A DNA stretch of 64,000 nucleotides from Streptomyces avidinii (lineage in GTDB: Bacteria > Actinomycetota > Actinomycetes > Streptomycetales > Streptomycetaceae): positions 1 through 64,000 of the forward strand of contig NZ_BMVL01000010.1 in NCBI RefSeq assembly GCF_014650695.1, written 5' to 3'. The notes under the pieces are model-generated. The model made no database searches, was not told where the DNA came from, and worked only from the letters and a program-made list of their open reading frames with translations. The position numbers were made by a program, and so were the translations under genes. Shown in pieces: positions 51,127 to 59,213 of this stretch (within the stretch, counting starts at the first letter, position 1; the number at the start of each line of letters is the position of its first letter).

Positions 51127-51159
51127 ACCTTGCGGTGCAAGGTAGTCGGCAACTATCTT
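51127..51159 (+). promoter_or_regulatory. Promoter-operator of the padR-HAAS operon
   Basis: ACCTTGC(51127-51133)/GCAAGGT(51137-51143) is one inverted repeat, and AAGGTAGT (51140-51147)/ACTATCTT (51152-51159) a second, overlapping one. TATCTT (51154-51159) is a -10 box seven bases before the ATG at 51167. Likely PadR autorepression site with leaderless transcription. Confidence 0.6.
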
Positions 51160-51166
51160 GTACCAC

Positions 51167-51547
51167 ATGACAAAGGAGCCGACCGCGACCGGTGACCAGC
51201 GGCGCAGTCAGCTCCTGCGCGGAGTGCTCGACCTCTGTCTGCTGTCCCTCATCGCCGAACGGCCCCGCTACGGGTTCGAGTTCGCGCAGGCGCTCGCCGA
51301 CGGCGGGCTCGACCTCGTCAGTGACGGCAGCATCTATCCGCTGCTCGCACGGATGGAGCGGGCGGGGCTCATCTCCTCGTACCGTGCCCCGTCGCCCAGC
51401 GGTGGCGCCCCGCGCAAGTACTACCGCCTGACCGAGGCGGGCCACGCCGAGCTGGACGGGGGCCGGGCCGACTGGCGGGCCTTCGTCGGGCCGGTGGGTC
51501 GGATCCTGGACGCCGGTACGCACTCCACGGGGGAACGCACACCATGA
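51167..51547 (+). CDS. PadR family transcriptional regulator (short type)
   Basis: 126 residues from the ATG at 51167. Winged helix with LLRGVLDLCLLSLIAERPRY, SDGSIYPLLARMERAGLI and RKYYRLTEAGHAELD, typical of two-component PadR regulators paired with membrane HAAS proteins. Its TGA overlaps the next ATG (ATGA). Confidence 0.92.
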   Translation: MTKEPTATGDQRRSQLLRGVLDLCLLSLIAERPRYGFEFAQALADGGLDLVSDGSIYPLLARMERAGLISSYRAPSPSGGAPRKYYRLTEAGHAELDGGRADWRAFVGPVGRILDAGTHSTGERTP

Positions 51548-52116
51548 CCAACGAGCAGATACTCGCCGCCTGCCGCAGCAACTGGGAGTATCGCGGGGTC
51601 GGCGACGCGGCGATGCGGGAGATGCTCGACGAGCTCTCCGCGCACCTGGAGGACGCGCAGGCCGCCGGGCGCACCGGGCACGACGTCGTCGGCCCGGACG
51701 TCCGGGCCTTCGCCGCGGCCTGGGCGCGCGAGCGCGCCCCGTTCGCCCGGCGGGCGCTGCGCACGCTGGCCATGGCCTGTTACGTGCTCGGCTGGCTGTT
51801 GCTCTTCGCCTACCTGGTGCGGTGGACCACCCGCGTGGACGTGACCCCCGACCGCATCGCCTTCTGGGTGACCCTCGGCGCGGCGACCGTCGCCTTCGAG
51901 CTGCGGCGGGGCAGCCTGCGCCTGTACCAGCGGTGGCTGCTCTCCCTCGTCGTCGGCCTGCCCGTGTTGTTCCTCGTCCGGTGGCTGGGCGGCGACGCGG
52001 TGGTGTTCACCCTCCCGCTGTGGGCCGCGCCGATCCTGCTGCTGCCGATGGTGCCCTACGCGGTCACCGACACCCGGGCCCGTCGGGTCACAGGCCGCGG
52101 ACCGCGGCGACCGTGA
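51544..52116 (+). CDS. HAAS-type membrane protein coupled to PadR
   Basis: 190 residues. N-terminal helical HAAS-like domain (DAAMREMLDELSAHLEDAQAAG), then four or five hydrophobic helices. Such proteins are consistently paired with PadR regulators and are thought to modulate membrane signalling. The 3' end overlaps the convergent SMP-30 gene by 29 bp. Confidence 0.75.
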   Translation: MTNEQILAACRSNWEYRGVGDAAMREMLDELSAHLEDAQAAGRTGHDVVGPDVRAFAAAWARERAPFARRALRTLAMACYVLGWLLLFAYLVRWTTRVDVTPDRIAFWVTLGAATVAFELRRGSLRLYQRWLLSLVVGLPVLFLVRWLGGDAVVFTLPLWAAPILLLPMVPYAVTDTRARRVTGRGPRRP

Positions 52117-53089
52117 AGGTGGTGGGGGTGCCCGAGTCGGGGGACATGGGGCCGCCCTTGTCGAACTGGGAGCGGACCACCAGTGTGCGGCCGGGGGTGT
52201 GCGCCAGGGTGGTGGGGATCTGCAGGGACGGGTCCGTGATCGTACGGGTCAGCCGCGCGCGGGTGCCGTTCGCGCCGAGCTGCCAGCGCGTCAGCGTGTT
52301 GGTGGTGTTGTGCGCCACGCGCAGGGTGCCGTCGGGGGACAGGTCGAGGCCGTCGGCGGCCTTCAGGTCGCCGCCGGTGAGGGCGACGCGGCGGACCGCG
52401 CCGGTGCGCAGGTCGACGCGGTAGAGGTCGCCCATCGGCATGTCCACGGTGAGGAGATAGCGGCCCGCCGGGTCGGAGACGATGCCGTTCAGGCTGAAGC
52501 CGCCCGCCGGCCGGGGACGCAGGGCCGGGGAGAGGTCGTAGGCCTCGGTCAGGACGCCGCTGCCGGTGGCCAGCTGCTGCGGGGTCACGCGGTAGATCAC
52601 GCCGCGGACGCTGTCCGTGAGGTACGCGGTCCCGTCCGGGGCGATCGTCAGGTCGTTGATGAAGTGGGCCGGAGCTCCGGGGCCCTGCGCCACCTCGAAG
52701 TGGGCCAGGCGGGACCCGCCGGCGGTGTCGTAGACCGCCACACCGGCGGTGGAGTCGGTAACCCACAGGCGGCCGCGGGCATCGACCCGCAGGCCGTTCG
52801 CCGTGTGGCGGCCGTCGGTCCCGGAGGGCAGGAACACCTCCGCCTCGGGGCGGCCGGGACGGGCTCGGTAGACGGTGCCGTCCGCGTACGAGCCGACGTA
52901 GACCGTGTGCGTGCGGGGATCGGTGGCGATGCCCTCCGGGTAGACCTTCGCGCCGGGTATCGAGAAGGCCGTGGATATCCGGGGGCCACCGCCCGCCGGG
53001 TGCGGATCCTGCGCCTGTGCCGGGGCCGCTCCGAGGGTGAGGGCCGCGGCCAGGGTCAGGACGGCAGGCAGGAACGACTTCGTCTTCAT
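52088..53089 (-). CDS. Secreted SMP-30/gluconolactonase-like beta-propeller protein
   Basis: 333 residues with a signal peptide (KTKSFLPAVLTLAAALTLGA, cleavage near AQA). Propeller blades such as YPEGIATDPRTHTVYVGSYA, NDLTIAPDGTAYLTDSVRG and ADGLDLSPDGTLRVA carry the calcium-ligand Asn/Asp pattern of SMP-30/LRE proteins. Probably an extracellular lactonase-type hydrolase. Divergent from the MarR gene. Confidence 0.85.
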   Translation of the reverse strand: MKTKSFLPAVLTLAAALTLGAAPAQAQDPHPAGGGPRISTAFSIPGAKVYPEGIATDPRTHTVYVGSYADGTVYRARPGRPEAEVFLPSGTDGRHTANGLRVDARGRLWVTDSTAGVAVYDTAGGSRLAHFEVAQGPGAPAHFINDLTIAPDGTAYLTDSVRGVIYRVTPQQLATGSGVLTEAYDLSPALRPRPAGGFSLNGIVSDPAGRYLLTVDMPMGDLYRVDLRTGAVRRVALTGGDLKAADGLDLSPDGTLRVAHNTTNTLTRWQLGANGTRARLTRTITDPSLQIPTTLAHTPGRTLVVRSQFDKGGPMSPDSGTPTTFTVAAVRGL

Positions 53090-53126
53090 CGGTGTCCTCT
53101 ACTGAGTAGGTGAAGGCGAATGTATG

Positions 53127-53162
53127 TTAGAGCTCTAATGCATGCAAGGGTGGCCGTAGGAT
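53127..53162. promoter_or_regulatory. MarR operator palindrome and -10 box
   Basis: TTAGAGCTCTAA, a perfect 12-bp palindrome (53127-53138), lies between the divergent SMP-30 and MarR genes. TAGGAT (53157-53162) is six bases before the marR ATG, consistent with leaderless transcription. Probable MarR site controlling both directions. Confidence 0.6.
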
Positions 53163-53168
53163 GCGGGC

Positions 53169-53606
53169 ATGACCTCCATGGCCCCCGAGGAGCGCATCGG
53201 CTCTCACCTCAAGCGTGCTGAGCAGGCACTTCTCGCGGCGAAGAACGCGGCGTGCAAGCCGGCCGCAGTAACGGTTCCGCAGTACGCCGCGCTGCTCTGG
53301 CTCGCCGAGAAGCCCGGCATCTCGGCCGCCGCGCTCGCGCGCCTGTGCGGGGTGACGCCGCCGACCATGAACACCGTGCTGAAGAACCTCCAGGAGCGCG
53401 GGCTCATCGAGCGGACCCCGCACGAATGGCACCGCAACGTCCTGGAGACCCGGCTCACGGACGAGGGCCGTACGGTGATGGAGCTGGCGGACTCGGGCGC
53501 GGTGCGGGTGGAGCGGGCGCTCGCCGCCGCGTTCACCGGCGAGGAGCGGGAGTTGCTCATCGAACTGCTCGGGCGGTGTGCGGAGGTGCTCGACGCCCAG
53601 CGCTGA
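53169..53606 (+). CDS. MarR family transcriptional regulator
   Basis: 145 residues. The winged helix covers about 35-105 (ISAAALARLCGVTPPTMNTVLKNL, ERGLIERTPHEWHRNVLETRLTDEG). Regulates itself and probably the divergent secreted SMP-30 gene; ligand unknown. Confidence 0.93.
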   Translation: MTSMAPEERIGSHLKRAEQALLAAKNAACKPAAVTVPQYAALLWLAEKPGISAAALARLCGVTPPTMNTVLKNLQERGLIERTPHEWHRNVLETRLTDEGRTVMELADSGAVRVERALAAAFTGEERELLIELLGRCAEVLDAQR

Positions 53607-53743
53607 GACCGGCGGGCCCGCCGGGTTCCCTGGCATGATTTTGCTCTGTTTTGGAACTGTGCGGGGGTTTCGCACATCAGAACTAGGGGATGCCCAGCCG
53701 TTCTGCCCTTGGGGGGCAGTCATGACCGTTCGGAGCGAAGTCC

Positions 53744-55054
53744 GTGCACCAGTACCCGCAGCGCCCGCGGCCCGATGACCAGCCGTCGTACCCGGAGTAC
53801 CCGCCCCCCGGGCAGGAGCACGGCCAGGGCCGTTATCAGGGCCCCTACCGAGGCCAACCCCAGGGCCAACCCCAGGGCCACCCTGAGGACTTCCCCGGAT
53901 ATCCGGGCCCGCCGCAGCAGCAGCCGCCGCACCAGTACCAGTACCAGCAGTCGGAGTCCGGTCCGGAGCCGGGGCGCGAGCCGCAGCCGCCGCGGCGCTC
54001 GCGGCGCCGAATATGGATCAGCGCGACGGTGGCCCTCGCGCTCCTGCTCGGCGGCGGCGGGTTCGCCGCCTGGAAGCTCGAATGGTTCTCCGGCAACGGC
54101 GAGGCCGTGAGCTTCGGGAAGAACGCCCCGCCCCCGGCCGCGGACAAGGCGGACCCGAGCGCACCCGCGACCGCCGCCAAGCCCAGCGGCGACCCGGACG
54201 TGCTCATGCCGACCGGCCCGAAGTCCGACTTCAAGCAGACCGCCAAGCTCGAAGACGGCACGATCATCGCCAAGACCCGCCTCACGGGCGCGAAGTCCGG
54301 CTTCGAGGGCAACGTCTGGGTGTGGGCGCCCAAGGAGTACGACGACCCGAAGTACGCCAAGAGCGCCTTCCCGGTCCTCATCTCGCTCCCCGGCGGCAAT
54401 GGCTTCCCCGACAACTACTGGGCCGACCGCAGCCTCGGCCTCCAGAAGGCCATCACCGACGGCGCCAAGGCCGGCACCAGCCTGCCGTTCGTCGTGATCA
54501 TGCCGCAGCTCAATCCGGACGCCAAGTACTACTACGACGGCTCCGACATCCCCGGCCAGGCCAAGATGGGCACGTGGATCGCCGAGGACATTCCGGACTT
54601 CGCCAAGGCCAACTTCCGTACGTACAAGTCCCGTGACGGCTGGGCCTTCATGGGCTCCTCCTCCGGCGCCTTCGTCGGCATGAAGACCGTCCTGCAGCAC
54701 CCGGACCGGTTCAAGGCCGTGATCGCCAGCGGCGGCGAGATCGTCCCCGACTCCCCGCTGTGGAAGGGCCACCAGGCGGAGATGGACGCGAACAACCCGG
54801 AGAAGCTCGCCCAGAAGCTGATCGACACCAAGGGGCCCGAGGTCTACATCAACTTCCAGGTCGGCACCAAGGAGAGCGGGAAGGAGCGGATGACGAAGTT
54901 CCAGCAGCAGTACGGCAAGGGACCCGTCAAGACGACCATCCGCGACATCCAGAACGGTGAGCACAACGGCTGGCACTACGTCCGGGGCATGAAGGAAGGC
55001 TCCCTGGAGTGGGTCAGCAAGGTCCTCAAGGGGCCCAAGCCCGAAGCCGGCTGA
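53744..55054 (+). CDS. Membrane-anchored secreted esterase (antigen 85/esterase D type), copy 1
   Basis: 436 residues from a GTG with GGAG upstream. A Pro/Gln/Gly-rich cytoplasmic N-terminus of about 85 residues is followed by a signal-anchor helix (IWISATVALALLLGGGGFAAW) and an alpha/beta-hydrolase domain with the nucleophile elbow MGSSSGAF, FPVLISLPGGNGFP and a late GEHNGWHYVRG His segment. Possibly a mycolyl- or acyl-transferase-like esterase acting outside the cell. A paralog follows 165 bp downstream. Confidence 0.85.
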   Translation: MHQYPQRPRPDDQPSYPEYPPPGQEHGQGRYQGPYRGQPQGQPQGHPEDFPGYPGPPQQQPPHQYQYQQSESGPEPGREPQPPRRSRRRIWISATVALALLLGGGGFAAWKLEWFSGNGEAVSFGKNAPPPAADKADPSAPATAAKPSGDPDVLMPTGPKSDFKQTAKLEDGTIIAKTRLTGAKSGFEGNVWVWAPKEYDDPKYAKSAFPVLISLPGGNGFPDNYWADRSLGLQKAITDGAKAGTSLPFVVIMPQLNPDAKYYYDGSDIPGQAKMGTWIAEDIPDFAKANFRTYKSRDGWAFMGSSSGAFVGMKTVLQHPDRFKAVIASGGEIVPDSPLWKGHQAEMDANNPEKLAQKLIDTKGPEVYINFQVGTKESGKERMTKFQQQYGKGPVKTTIRDIQNGEHNGWHYVRGMKEGSLEWVSKVLKGPKPEAG

Positions 55055-55059
55055 CCGGA

Positions 55060-55085
55060 GCGGCCGGCCGGTTTCGGCCGGCCGC
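55060..55085. terminator. Hairpin between the two esterase genes
   Basis: 11-bp inverted repeat GCGGCCGGCCG (55060-55070) with 55075-55085 around GTTT, 6 bp after the first esterase stop. Confidence 0.5.
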
Positions 55086-55158
55086 GTGGTGCTCGCCACG
55101 TCACGCCCGTCCCAGGCAACCCATCCCGTCGTTCATACCTCTGTAAAGGGTGTAAGGG

Positions 55159-55172
55159 GGACCGATCGGTCC
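55159..55172. promoter_or_regulatory. 14-bp palindrome upstream of esterase copy 2
   Basis: GGACCGATCGGTCC, 47 bp before the GTG start. It could be an operator of TetR type; no partner regulator identified. Confidence 0.35.
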
Positions 55173-55219
55173 GACCCGCGCTCCTGGGTGAGCGCCGGAG
55201 AAGGAACGGGACAAAAACC

Positions 55220-56302
55220 GTGCAGCATGACCAGCAAGGCGACGGCAGCCCCATGACCGAGGGCGGCCGTCGCCCCCACCGCCTGCGCATGACTCTCATC
55301 AGTGGCTGCCTCGCGCTCACCCTCGCCGGGGGCGGAGCGGCAGCGTACAAATACGGCCTCTTCTCGGACATAGGGGATCCGGTCTCCTTCGGGAAGGTCC
55401 AGGAGAAGGCCGTCGCCGCCGCCGACGTGCCGCCCGAGGTGCAGATGCCGACCGGGCCGAAGGCCTCGTTCGTCCGTACCTTCCGGATGCCGGATGGCAC
55501 CCAGATCGGCCGGGCCACCCTCACCGGCAAGAAGTCCGGCTTCACGGGCGACGTGTGGGTGTGGGTACCCAAGGAGTACGACGACCCGAGGTACGCCAAG
55601 AGCGGCTTCCCGGTGCTGATCTCCCTGCCCGGCGGCCGCGGCTACCCCACCAACTACTGGGGTACGGGTCCCGGCCTCGGCCTCCAGCAGGCCGTGAGCG
55701 ACGGGGTCAAGGCCGGTACGAGCCTGCCCTTCATCCTGATCATGCCGGTGCACAACGCCGACACCAAGCACCACTTCGACGCCTCGGACATCCCCGGCCA
55801 GCCCAGGATGGGCACCTGGATGGTCGAAGACATCCCGGATTTCACGAAGGCCAATTTCCGGACCTTCACCTCCCGCGACGGATGGGCCTTCATGGGCTCC
55901 TCGGCGGGCGGATTCGGCGCCTTCAAGCACGTCCTGAAGCACCCCGACCGGTTCAAGGCCGCCATCGCGAGCGGGGTCGACATCGTCCCCGACTCCCCGC
56001 TGTGGCAGGGGAACACGCAGGCCATGGACGCGGACAATCCGGAGAAGCTCGCCGCGAAGCTGATCGCGGCGGGCGGTCCGGACGTCTACATCAACTTCCA
56101 GATCGGTACGGCGGAGAGCGGCCGCGACAAGGCCGAGAAGTTCATGAACGACTTCGGGAAGGGCCCCGTGCACACCTCGCTCCAGGTGATCCAGGATGGT
56201 GAGCACAACGGAAAGTCGTACGTGCGCGGTATGAGGGAGGGCTCCCTGGAGTGGATCAGCAAGGTGATGAAGGGACCGACACCCGATCCCGCCGTGCGAT
56301 GA
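55220..56302 (+). CDS. Membrane-anchored secreted esterase, copy 2
   Basis: 360 residues, same plan as the preceding gene but without the long Pro/Gln-rich N-terminus. Signal-anchor helix (LISGCLALTLAGGGAAAYKYG), shared DPVSFGK linker, nucleophile elbow MGSSAGGFG, and GEHNGKSYVRGM. Long identical stretches (VWVPKEYDDP, FPVLISLPGG, NFRTF/NFRTY) show tandem duplication. Its stop overlaps the protease start. Confidence 0.85.
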   Translation: MQHDQQGDGSPMTEGGRRPHRLRMTLISGCLALTLAGGGAAAYKYGLFSDIGDPVSFGKVQEKAVAAADVPPEVQMPTGPKASFVRTFRMPDGTQIGRATLTGKKSGFTGDVWVWVPKEYDDPRYAKSGFPVLISLPGGRGYPTNYWGTGPGLGLQQAVSDGVKAGTSLPFILIMPVHNADTKHHFDASDIPGQPRMGTWMVEDIPDFTKANFRTFTSRDGWAFMGSSAGGFGAFKHVLKHPDRFKAAIASGVDIVPDSPLWQGNTQAMDADNPEKLAAKLIAAGGPDVYINFQIGTAESGRDKAEKFMNDFGKGPVHTSLQVIQDGEHNGKSYVRGMREGSLEWISKVMKGPTPDPAVR

Positions 56303-57084
56303 GCACGGTGGTGAAGGGGGCATCGGCCGCCGCCGTCGGGATCGCGGTGGTGTGCGCCGTCGCGTTCATCGAGGCGCCCGGCGAGCGGCCGGTGCTCCCC
56401 TTCCCCACCGTCGGAGTACTCATGGCGGGCGGCGAGCACTGGTGCACGGCGAGCGTCGTCGACAGCCCCGAGGGCAACGTCGTCGCCACCGCCGCGCACT
56501 GCGTGGCCCCCGCGGGCGAGGACGGCCGGCCGGGCGAGGTGGCCCACGACGGGCTGGCCATCGGCGAGCTCTCCTTCGCCCCGGCCTTCTCCGGCGAGGG
56601 CGCCGGCACCCAGCCGCTGGGGGTGTGGAAGGTCCGCTCGATCCACGTCGACGACCGCTGGACGAAATGGGGCGAGGACACCGCCGACTTCGCCTTCCTC
56701 ACCATCGAGCCGGACGAGGACGGGCGCAGCGTCCAGGAGGCGGCCGGCGGCGCCGAGGCCCCGAAGCCCGAATGGACCTCCGGGTACGAGCGGGACGTGA
56801 CCGTCGTCGGCTACCCGGAGTCCGAGCACAATCCGCAGAACAAGCCCGTCTCCTGCACGACACAGACCCGCCACGACGAGGACGACCCCGACATGCTCTA
56901 CATGAGCTGCGCCGGGTTCTGGACGGGGACCAGCGGCAGTCCCTGGATCGCCGACCGGGGCGGGCCGGACCGGGCCGGGCGGCTCATCGGGGTGCTGAGC
57001 GGCGGGGACACGGACGTGGACTCCACGGCCGCGCTGTTCGACGAGCACGCGAAGGCCCTGTACGAGCGGGCCGCGGGCGGCTGA
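56299..57084 (+). CDS. Secreted trypsin-like serine protease
   Basis: 261 residues from the ATG at 56299, overlapping the esterase stop as ATGA. N-terminal signal/anchor helix (GASAAAVGIAVVCAVAFI), then a chymotrypsin fold with His in VATAAHCV, Asp in TADFAFLTI and Ser in GTSGSPW, plus Cys pairs. Translational coupling suggests it acts in the same extracytoplasmic process as the esterases, perhaps on them. Confidence 0.87.
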   Translation: MSTVVKGASAAAVGIAVVCAVAFIEAPGERPVLPFPTVGVLMAGGEHWCTASVVDSPEGNVVATAAHCVAPAGEDGRPGEVAHDGLAIGELSFAPAFSGEGAGTQPLGVWKVRSIHVDDRWTKWGEDTADFAFLTIEPDEDGRSVQEAAGGAEAPKPEWTSGYERDVTVVGYPESEHNPQNKPVSCTTQTRHDEDDPDMLYMSCAGFWTGTSGSPWIADRGGPDRAGRLIGVLSGGDTDVDSTAALFDEHAKALYERAAGG

Positions 57085-57091
57085 GCGCGCC

Positions 57092-58039
57092 CTACTTCTT
57101 TCCGCGCTCCGTACTGACGATCACGCCCACCGCCGCCACGACGATTCCGCCACCGACCAGGATGGGCCAGGTCAGGGCCTCGTCGAGGATCAGCGCACCG
57201 AGCGCGACGGCGACGACCGGATTGACGTACGCGTACGTGGACACCAGCGACAGCGGTGCGGCCCGGAGCAGCCACACGTACGCCGTGAACCCGACCAGCG
57301 AGCCGATCAGGGCCAGGTAGCCCAGGGCCAGCCAGGAGGCGGTGGAGAACGCCGCCGGGTCCAGGCCGCGATGCTCGCCGCGCAGCAGTCCGACGGCCAT
57401 GTCGGCGATTCCGCCCGCGAGCATCTGGTAGGCGCTGCCCGTGAACGGATTGGCCGGCAGCTCCAGCCTCGCCGCCGAGAACGAGCCCAGCGACCACAGG
57501 ACGGAAGCCGCCAGCACCAGCAGCACTCCCGACAGCCGCACCGCCCCGCTGAGCCCGGGGCCGGTCAGCACCGCGAGCCCGGCGAGGCCCACCAGCACTC
57601 CGCCCAGGGTGCGCCGCGGGGGCCGGTCCCCGGTGCCGGCCCGGAGCACCACCACCCACATCGGCACCGCCGCCACCAGGAGTGCGGCGAGGCCGGACGG
57701 TACCGAGGTCTCGGCGAGGGCGACCAGGCCGTTCCCGCCGAGGACCAGCATCAGACCGACCAGGGCCGCCGAGCCGAGCTGCGCGCGGGTGGCGCGCAGC
57801 GCGGACGGACCGTACCGCCAGGCGACGACGGCGGCCAGCAGCAGGCCGGCGGTGATGAAGCGGGCTCCGGCGGAGAGCAGGGGCGGCATGGTCTCGACGA
57901 CGACGCGGATGCCGAGGTAGGTCGAGCCCCAGACCACGTAGACGACGCAGAGGGCGGCCCAGACCGCGCCGGATGTCCTGCCGCGCGCGGTGGCGGCGGC
58001 CGCGGCGGCCTTGCCGTCCACGGGAGTCGGGGTGCTCAT
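57092..58039 (-). CDS. EamA family (drug/metabolite) transporter
   Basis: 315 residues with ten hydrophobic helices in two EamA repeats (WAALCVVYVVWGSTYLGIRV starts the first; GVLLVLAASVLWSLGSFSA the second). Similar to RhaT/YedA-type exporters. Substrate unknown. Confidence 0.9.
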   Translation of the reverse strand: MSTPTPVDGKAAAAAATARGRTSGAVWAALCVVYVVWGSTYLGIRVVVETMPPLLSAGARFITAGLLLAAVVAWRYGPSALRATRAQLGSAALVGLMLVLGGNGLVALAETSVPSGLAALLVAAVPMWVVVLRAGTGDRPPRRTLGGVLVGLAGLAVLTGPGLSGAVRLSGVLLVLAASVLWSLGSFSAARLELPANPFTGSAYQMLAGGIADMAVGLLRGEHRGLDPAAFSTASWLALGYLALIGSLVGFTAYVWLLRAAPLSLVSTYAYVNPVVAVALGALILDEALTWPILVGGGIVVAAVGVIVSTERGKK

Positions 58040-58084
58040 GTCCGGATCCTAGGGTCGCCGGGCCCCGCGGGGCCTGCGGGTATC

Positions 58085-58903
58085 TCAGCCCTTGAGCAGG
58101 CTGTTCAGTTCGCCGTACGGGAGGGAGTCCGCGAGCGCCCCGTACGTCCCCTCGGAGATCAGCTCCTCGGCGGCGCGGCGGACCAGGGCGTACGCGGCTT
58201 CGGCGACCCAGGAGCCGAGGCTCACCCGGGACACGCCGAGGGCGCCGAGGGCGGCGACGGTCGGGGCGTCGGGGCCGAGCAGGATGTTGAGGGGCGCGTC
58301 GATGCCCTTGGCCAGCTCGGCGACGGTGTCCGGGTCGAGGACGCCGGGCACGAAGATGCCGGTGGCTCCGGCACGGAGGTAGGCGGAGGCGCGGGCGAGG
58401 GTGTCGTCCAGGCGGGTGGCGCTCTCGCCGAAGCCGCGGAGGTAGGTGTCGATGCGGGCGTTGATGTAGAGGGGGACCCCGGCGGCGTCGGCCGCGGCGC
58501 GGGCCGCGGCCAGGCGCTCGATCTGCTCGGCGGGGTCGCGGTGGCCGTCCTCGATGTTGATGCCGACCGCCCCGGCGGCGATGACCCCGGTGACGGTCTC
58601 GCCCACGGCGGCCGGGTCGGCGCCGAAGCCGCCCTCGATGTCGGCGGTGACGGGGACGGAGACGGCGGAGACCACGCGGGCGACGAGGTCGAGCGCGCGG
58701 TCGCGGGCGAGCGCGTCGCCGTCGGGGGACCCCAGGGACCAGGCGACGCCGGCGCTGGTGGTGGCCACGGCGGGGGCGCCGGTGGCCTCGACGATGCGGG
58801 CGCCGGCGACGTCCCACGCGTTGGCGAGGGCGAGGGGGGCGGTGGGGGTGTGCAGGGCCGCGAACGCGGTGGCCCTGGCGGCGAGAGCAACGTTGGTGGT
58901 CAT
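58085..58903 (-). CDS. Isocitrate lyase / PEP mutase family protein
   Basis: 272 residues. TIM-barrel of the PEP-mutase/isocitrate-lyase superfamily: LALANAWDVAGARIVEATGA, VPVTADIEGGFG (metal-binding Asp/Glu), GINIEDGH and INARIDTYLRG. Many such actinobacterial proteins have no defined substrate; the canonical lyase KKCGH motif is absent. Confidence 0.87.
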   Translation of the reverse strand: MTTNVALAARATAFAALHTPTAPLALANAWDVAGARIVEATGAPAVATTSAGVAWSLGSPDGDALARDRALDLVARVVSAVSVPVTADIEGGFGADPAAVGETVTGVIAAGAVGINIEDGHRDPAEQIERLAAARAAADAAGVPLYINARIDTYLRGFGESATRLDDTLARASAYLRAGATGIFVPGVLDPDTVAELAKGIDAPLNILLGPDAPTVAALGALGVSRVSLGSWVAEAAYALVRRAAEELISEGTYGALADSLPYGELNSLLKG

Positions 58904-59213
58904 GGGGCCAGTTCACCAGACGTGGTCCGGCCGGGCTCGCGGATTTCCGACATGTAGGTGCGGGGTGCGGGGTGCGGGTGCGTGGTGCGGGTGCGCGGCG
59001 TGTCGGCGCGGGGGCGGGTGCGGCGCCGTTGCCGGGGCGCTGCCCCGGACCCCGCGCCTCAAACGCCGGCGGGGCTGGGAGGGGACCGGCGGGGCCGGGG
59101 AGGGTACCGGCGGGGCCGGGGAGGGTACCGGCGGGGCCGGGAGGGGACCGGCGGGGCCGGGAGGGTACGGGCGGGCTGGGATGCGGGCGGTGGTGCCGGA
59201 GGTTGTGGGTCGG
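58904..59213. other. Intergenic region of simple repeats
   Basis: 310 bp without a gene. GTGCGGG-type units repeat at about 58958-59000. At 59041-59078 is a CCCCGGACCCCGCGCCTCAA/ACGCCGGCGGGGCTGG element of the kind scattered between Streptomyces genes. Then come about five 20-22-bp units around GGTACCGGCGGGGCCGGG to 59180. Confidence 0.7.
59078..59180. repeat. Minisatellite of about five 20-22-bp units
   Basis: Units vary between GGGGACCGGCGGGGCCGGG and GGGTACCGGCGGGGCCGGG. Located just downstream of the stop of the PLP-enzyme gene on the minus strand. Confidence 0.8.
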
